Source: DATARH01 sp035604035
GTDB lineage: Bacteria > Pseudomonadota > Alphaproteobacteria > ATCC43930 > CGMCC-115725
Length of the DNA stretch: 9,807 bases
Direction of reading: 5' to 3'
Assembly (NCBI GenBank): GCA_035604035.1
Contig: DATNJF010000263.1
Span: 1 to 9,807, forward strand
Both the position numbers and the translations under genes were made by a program. This document shows, piece after piece, positions 7,012-9,807 of the stretch. The notes under the pieces are model-generated. The model made no database searches. It was given only the letters and a program-made list of their open reading frames with translations, and had not been told where the DNA came from. The stretch's first letter is position 1. Each line of letters starts with the position of its first letter.

Positions 7012-7434
7012 TCAGCTCGTCGCCGGCTCGGCGTATTCGGCGTCGGTGACGTGCGTGCTCCAGGATGTGCCCTGGCCCTGCGCACCTTGCTCCGACAGCG
7101 CCAGGTGCGAGAACAGCCGGTCGGGCGAGGCGCCGTGCCAATGCAGCGTTTCGGGAGGGATGTTGACGACGTCGCCCGGGTTCAGCACTTGCGGCTTCTC
7201 GCCCTTGAAGCAGATGCGGCCGATGCCCGACAGGCAATAGAGCGTCTGGCCGACCGGATGGCTATGCCAGGCGGTGCGCGCGCCCGGGGTGAAGCTGACG
7301 ACCGACCCGCCCATGCGCGACGGCGCCTCGGCGACGACCACCGGGTCCTGAAACACGACGCCGGTAAAAGTTTCCGCGGCGCCGCGCCGCGTCTGACGTG
7401 CCCCGGCGCGAATGACCCCTGCTTTCACTGGCAT
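7012..7434 (-). CDS. Single-domain cupin, (R)-hydroxynitrile-lyase-like metal site
   Basis: Small single-domain cupin of 140 residues. Motif 1 reads GARTAWHSHPVGQTLYCLSG (51-70), giving H57, H59 and Q63, and motif 2 reads PGDVVNIPPETLHWHG (86-101), giving H98 and H100. The usual motif-1 glutamate is glutamine, the arrangement described for manganese cupins such as the Granulicella (R)-hydroxynitrile lyase. The flanks FTGVVFQDP, FSHLALSE and WSTHVTD also resemble that group (H110 corresponds to a second-shell histidine). Metal binding is likely, but lyase activity is not shown: many family members are of unknown function. The ATG at 7434 is chosen over an upstream start (7485) because GAGGAGG lies 5 bases before it. 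First gene of the probable operon with the amine oxidase. Confidence 0.85.
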   Translation of the reverse strand: MPVKAGVIRAGARQTRRGAAETFTGVVFQDPVVVAEAPSRMGGSVVSFTPGARTAWHSHPVGQTLYCLSGIGRICFKGEKPQVLNPGDVVNIPPETLHWHGASPDRLFSHLALSEQGAQGQGTSWSTHVTDAEYAEPATS

Positions 7435-7439
7435 GGCTT

Positions 7440-7446
7440 CCTCCTC
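7440..7446 (-). promoter_or_regulatory. Strong ribosome binding site that fixes the cupin start
   Basis: Read on the minus strand the sequence is GAGGAGG followed by AAGCC and ATG. The 5-base spacing and near-perfect anti-Shine-Dalgarno match decide the start at 7434 over the in-frame upstream start at 7485. Confidence 0.75.
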
Positions 7447-7462
7447 GATTTGACTGAGACTG

Positions 7463-7492
7463 AGCATAGGCGGCGCGGCACGCACGGTGCAA
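7463..7492 (-). promoter_or_regulatory. Candidate promoter of the cupin-oxidase operon
   Basis: Read on the minus strand, TTGCAC (7492-7487) and TATGCT (7468-7463) are separated by 18 bases. The -10 box matches the consensus at four of six positions and the -35 box at three. Transcription would begin about 20 bases before the cupin ATG, leaving just room for the strong ribosome site. The fit is modest and untested. Confidence 0.35.
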
Positions 7493-7543
7493 TCGCGGCT
7501 CGCCCGCCTCGCCCAACGTCGCCGCTAAAAAAGCCAAAATTAT

Positions 7544-7558
7544 GTGTCAGCCTGACAC
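7544..7558. promoter_or_regulatory. Perfect 15-base palindrome, candidate operator
   Basis: GTGTCAG (7544-7550), a single C, then CTGACAC (7552-7558). Seven-base arms with a one-base centre are typical of a site bound by a dimeric regulator such as a GntR- or TetR-family protein. It lies about 50 bases upstream of the candidate -35 box of the cupin operon and about 300 bases before bluB. No regulator gene is in the window, so the cognate protein is unknown. Confidence 0.45.
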
Positions 7559-7661
7559 TGCATCATGTTCAAACCGCTGGACACCGCGCGATCGCGATGC
7601 GCACGTCAAGTACTTGGATTCATTCATATCGTCCGCACGGCCACCTGATTGGGCCTGATCT

Positions 7662-7682
7662 TTCGCCCAACTTTCGGGCGAA
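7662..7682. repeat. Inverted repeat with 7-base arms
   Basis: TTCGCCC (7662-7668) and GGGCGAA (7676-7682) are separated by seven bases. It could form an RNA hairpin in a bluB leader or be a protein-binding site. There is no T-run after it, so it does not look like an intrinsic terminator. Confidence 0.4.
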
Positions 7683-7851
7683 CCGCGAGGATTTCCGCGG
7701 CTCAGCAGCGACCCCTCTCCTGCTAATTTCCACTAAAGAACAGGTCCGTTCAGGCCCCGTTGGCGCCCCTCGCCGCGTTCCGTTCGCGCTGCGGTTGGGC
7801 TTGACGCGGTATCGCCGTTGCGCCGGATGGCGCGGACGCGTAGGGAAAGCC

Positions 7852-8493
7852 ATGTCGTCCACCCCCGAGTTCGACAGTGCGTTCCGCCTCAAGCTGCACG
7901 AGTTGCTGGCGTGGCGGCGCGATGTCCGCCGCTTCCGCGCCGATCCACTGCCCGCGGGCGCGGTCGAGCAGCTGATCGAGACCGCCTGCCTGGCGCCGTC
8001 GGTGGGCCTCAGCCAGCCCTGGCGCTTCGTGCTGGTCGACAACTCCGAGCGCCGCGGCTCGGTCCGGGAAAACTTTGCTCGCTGCAACGCGGCCGCCCTC
8101 GCCGCCCAGACCCCTAACCGGGCGTCTCAGTACGCCCGCCTCAAGCTCGCCGGGCTCGACGACGCGCCCTGCCACCTCGCGGTCTTCGCCGACCCGGACA
8201 CCGAACAGGGAAGCGGCCTCGGCCGTCTCACCATGCCCGAGATGATCCAGTATTCGGCCGTCGCCGCGGTGCACACCCTATGGCTGGCGGCGCGCGCGGA
8301 AGGGATCGGCATGGGTTGGGTGTCGATCGTCGATCCCGCCGCTGTCGGCGCGATCCTCGACGTGCCATCGGCCTGGCGGCTGATCGGCTATTTCTGTCTC
8401 GGCTACCCGGCCGCCGAAGACGACACCCCGGTCTTGGAGCGCGAAGGCTGGGAGGCGCGCCGCCCGGCCGATGTTTTCGTGGTGCGGCGATGA
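7852..8493 (+). CDS. bluB: 5,6-dimethylbenzimidazole synthase BluB
   Basis: Flavin-destroying enzyme of the nitroreductase fold that uses oxygen to convert reduced FMN into 5,6-dimethylbenzimidazole, the lower ligand of vitamin B12. The protein has 213 residues (Sinorhizobium BluB has 227). The family N-terminal motif is WRRDVRRF (21-28), followed by APSVGLSQPWRFVLV (48-62), TMPEMIQYSAVAAV (127-140) and LWLAARAEGIGMGWVSIVDP (143-162). The two residues shown to be essential in the Sinorhizobium enzyme, D32 and S167, align with D24 and S158 here, which separates it from ordinary nitroreductases. The ATG at 7852 is chosen because family similarity begins there and AGGGA lies 5 bases before it. 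The stop overlaps the next gene by 4 bases. No other cobalamin gene is in the window. Confidence 0.92.
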   Translation: MSSTPEFDSAFRLKLHELLAWRRDVRRFRADPLPAGAVEQLIETACLAPSVGLSQPWRFVLVDNSERRGSVRENFARCNAAALAAQTPNRASQYARLKLAGLDDAPCHLAVFADPDTEQGSGLGRLTMPEMIQYSAVAAVHTLWLAARAEGIGMGWVSIVDPAAVGAILDVPSAWRLIGYFCLGYPAAEDDTPVLEREGWEARRPADVFVVRR

Positions 8494-9239
8494 GCGAAGG
8501 AAAAATTCGGGTCGGCATCGGCGGCTGGGTGTTCCCGCCCTGGCGCGGCACGTTCTACCCCAAGGAGGTGAAACAGGCCGACGAGCTGGCCTATGCCAGC
8601 CGCCACGTCACCGCGATCGAGATCAACGGCACCTTCTATCGGCTGCAAACGCCCAAGAGCTACCGCAACTGGCACGATTCCGCGCCCGACGATTTCATGT
8701 TCTCGCTCAAGGGCCCGCGCTTCATCACCTACCGCAACGACCTCTCGACCGCGGCGCCGTTCATGGAGCGCTTTTTCGACAGCGGCATGAGCGAACTCGG
8801 CCCCAAGCTCGGGCCGATCATCTGGCAGTTCATGCCAAGCCTACAGTTCGACGAGGCCAACACCGCCGCCTTTCTCGAAGCGCTGCCCAAGCATCTCGGC
8901 AACCGCCCGTTGCGGCATGTCTTCGAAGTCCGCGATGAGAGCTTCACCCACCCCGCTTTCGCCAAACTGATGGAGAAACACGGCGCCACGATCGCCCAGG
9001 TCGAAGACCCGAAGGTGCCGCTGATCGAGGCGATCACCGCCGATTTCGTCTATGCTCGGCTGCGGGAATGCAAAGAGAGCGAGCCGACCGGCTATCCGCC
9101 CGACGCCCTCGCCGCGATCGCCCAGCGCTTCGAGGAGCACGCCAAGGCCGGCCGTGACTGCTTTGTCTATTTTATCAACGGCGCCAAAATCCGCGCCCCG
9201 CACGCGGCGATGGCACTGATCGAGCGGCTCTCGGAATGA
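8490..9239 (+). CDS. DUF72 (YecE-like) family protein
   Basis: Protein of 249 residues with the DUF72 pattern, a TIM-barrel family without an established biochemical role. Motifs in order: VGIGGWVFPPWRGTFYP (8-24), EINGTFYRL (44-52, E44 and N46), FMFSLKGPRFITY (69-81), GPIIWQFMPSL (108-118), FEVRDESF (145-152), DFVYARL (185-191) and DCFVYFINGAKIRAPHAA (223-240). These cover the whole usual domain, so the gene looks intact. Its ATG overlaps the bluB stop by 4 bases, so the two are co-transcribed and probably translationally coupled. It is the last gene before a marked fall in GC. Confidence 0.9.
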   Translation: MSEGKIRVGIGGWVFPPWRGTFYPKEVKQADELAYASRHVTAIEINGTFYRLQTPKSYRNWHDSAPDDFMFSLKGPRFITYRNDLSTAAPFMERFFDSGMSELGPKLGPIIWQFMPSLQFDEANTAAFLEALPKHLGNRPLRHVFEVRDESFTHPAFAKLMEKHGATIAQVEDPKVPLIEAITADFVYARLRECKESEPTGYPPDALAAIAQRFEEHAKAGRDCFVYFINGAKIRAPHAAMALIERLSE

Positions 9240-9278
9240 CGCTCGGCGCCAACTATCGCTTCGCGAGCGGCTAGTAGA

Positions 9279-9292
9279 ACCTGATGTCAGGT
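9279..9292. repeat. Short inverted repeat at the composition boundary
   Basis: ACCTGA (9279-9284), TG, then TCAGGT (9287-9292), 40 bases after the DUF72 stop. It may fold as a hairpin or be a protein site. AATAAAA follows at 9297-9303, so a weak terminator role for the bluB-DUF72 unit is possible. Confidence 0.35.
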
Positions 9293-9319
9293 GCCGAATA
9301 AAACCGGATTATCACGTAG

Positions 9320-9484
9320 GCTCATTTCTCTGTTGCATCTCGCCCAAAGCCCACCCAGAAACCGTTGGTTGTATTTGATAGATCAGGAGATACTTACCTG
9401 TCCTCCGAGGGCCACGGCGTAAGCACCTACAACGAAGATAACCGTGCCAGAAGAAACTATCGGACACAATCATATATCGGATGA
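9320..9484 (+). pseudogene. Possible gene remnant: open 54-codon frame without a clear start
   Basis: The frame is open from just after a TAG (9317-9319) to a TGA (9482-9484). The last 39 residues or so read like real protein, with LVVFDRSGDTYLSSEGHG and then NEDNRARRNYR. There is no ATG, and the only start candidates are weak (a TTG at 9365 without a ribosome site). It may be the 3' end of a truncated gene at the edge of acquired DNA, or chance. Its end overlaps the proposed start of the downstream membrane gene by 41 bases. No family is recognised. Confidence 0.22.
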
Positions 9485-9807
9485 TATTAAAATAACGCTG
9501 ATCAGGCAGCGACGCATTCGGATAGCAGAGTTATATGCATGGATGTTAATAGCGTTATTACCTGGTATCAAACCCTTCCTACTCATAGCTTTCCGCATAG
9601 TTTCTTATCGAGAAACATTTCCTGATCTTGTACCATCTTATATATACGCCATGATGATTATGGCTGTTCCTTTTTTATCCAAAATGATTTTTGGAGCATA
9701 TCCGTTAGAGGCATTACGAGCGCGCATCTCATCGCGGAATCTTGAATCCTTAAATATGACTCCAAGCGTAGTCATCAAACGATCGGCAGATATTGGGGAG
9801 ACCACAT
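9444..9807 (+). CDS. Unrecognised AT-rich membrane-protein gene (partial, runs off the right edge)
   Basis: From a GTG at 9444 the frame is open for 121 codons to the window end. An in-frame TAA at 9420-9422 bounds it upstream. The N-terminal 30 residues are polar (VPEETIGHN at the start, then RQRRIRIAELYAW). Two hydrophobic spans follow, roughly residues 32-53 (MLIALLPGIKPFLLIAF) and 65-88 (SYIYAMMIMAVPFLSKMIF). The rest is polar (LEALRARISSRNLESLN). An ATG at codon 34 is an alternative start but would cut into the first span. Codons end mostly in A or T, unlike every other gene here; bases 9601-9660 are 19/60 G+C against 42/60 for 8521-8580 in DUF72. No family recognised; function unknown. 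Confidence 0.6.
   Translation, partial: MPEETIGHNHISDDIKITLIRQRRIRIAELYAWMLIALLPGIKPFLLIAFRIVSYRETFPDLVPSYIYAMMIMAVPFLSKMIFGAYPLEALRARISSRNLESLNMTPSVVIKRSADIGETT

Larger units (their letters stand above)
7435..7851. other. Divergent intergenic region between the cupin operon and bluB
   Basis: This 417-base stretch has no supported gene, although one plus-strand frame stays open through it because of high GC. It contains the cupin ribosome site and candidate promoter, a perfect 15-base palindrome (7544-7558) and a 7-base-arm inverted repeat (7662-7682). Near bluB, AGGGA (7842-7846) lies 5 bases before the ATG and serves as its probable ribosome site. I see no convincing -10/-35 pair for bluB and no B12-box or other part of a cobalamin riboswitch. 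Composition is more mixed than in the flanking genes, especially 7530-7640. Confidence 0.6.

Noticed and set aside
7051..7851. Long plus-strand open frame running into bluB
   Set aside because: It is opposite the cupin gene and the intergenic region, has low-complexity Arg/Ala/Gly content, and BluB family similarity starts only at 7852.
7435..7851. Cobalamin riboswitch before bluB
   Set aside because: I looked for the B12-box and the other conserved cobalamin-riboswitch elements and found none in this stretch.
9301..9420. Insertion-sequence end or tRNA at the AT-rich junction
   Set aside because: No tRNA-like cloverleaf, no recognisable terminal repeat pair and no transposase frame can be seen in the window.
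9600..9616. Inverted repeat GTTTCT-TATCG-AGAAAC
   Set aside because: It lies inside the open frame of the AT-rich membrane gene, where such arms can occur by chance; no other support for a site.

Overview
The window is about 9.8 kb of GC-rich, tightly packed bacterial DNA with many 4-base ATGA start/stop overlaps. It contains a complete-looking aerobic BluB. Together with the potFGHI layout and a palindromic repeat of a kind common in that class, this suggests an alphaproteobacterium (Rhizobiales- or Rhodospirillales-like). No rRNA, tRNA or CRISPR was seen, so the lineage is an inference.

Layout. (1) Bases 1-3573, minus strand: a polyamine ABC importer in the order potF (periplasmic binding protein), potG (ATPase), potH and potI (permeases; potI runs off the left edge). 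A REP-like palindrome lies in an unusually long gap between potG and potH. (2) 3636-4241, plus strand: a histidine-phosphatase (phosphoglycerate mutase-like) gene, divergent from potF. (3) 4242-7434, minus strand: a probable operon, read right to left, of a cupin with hydroxynitrile-lyase-like metal ligands, a flavin amine oxidase, a 61-residue single-span membrane protein coupled to the oxidase by an ATGA overlap, and a major facilitator transporter. Its stop codon abuts that of the phosphatase gene. (4) 7435-7851: a 417-base divergent regulatory region with a perfect 15-base palindrome. (5) 7852-9239, plus strand: bluB (5,6-dimethylbenzimidazole synthase) overlapping a DUF72/YecE-family gene by ATGA. 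(6) 9240-9807: a sharp composition change to AT-rich DNA holding a short possible gene remnant and the start of an unrecognised membrane-protein gene that runs off the right edge.

How the genes may work together: the Pot system imports a di- or polyamine. The flavin amine oxidase nearby is of a family that can oxidise amines, so a functional link is plausible, but the two units are separately transcribed. The binding protein lacks two of the aromatic cage residues known from E. coli PotF, so its ligand may not be putrescine. The AT-rich right end looks like the edge of horizontally acquired DNA. I found no clearly new defence or mobile system. The most interesting leads are the altered PotF pocket, the cupin/amine oxidase/mini-membrane protein/MFS cluster, and the AT-rich right end.
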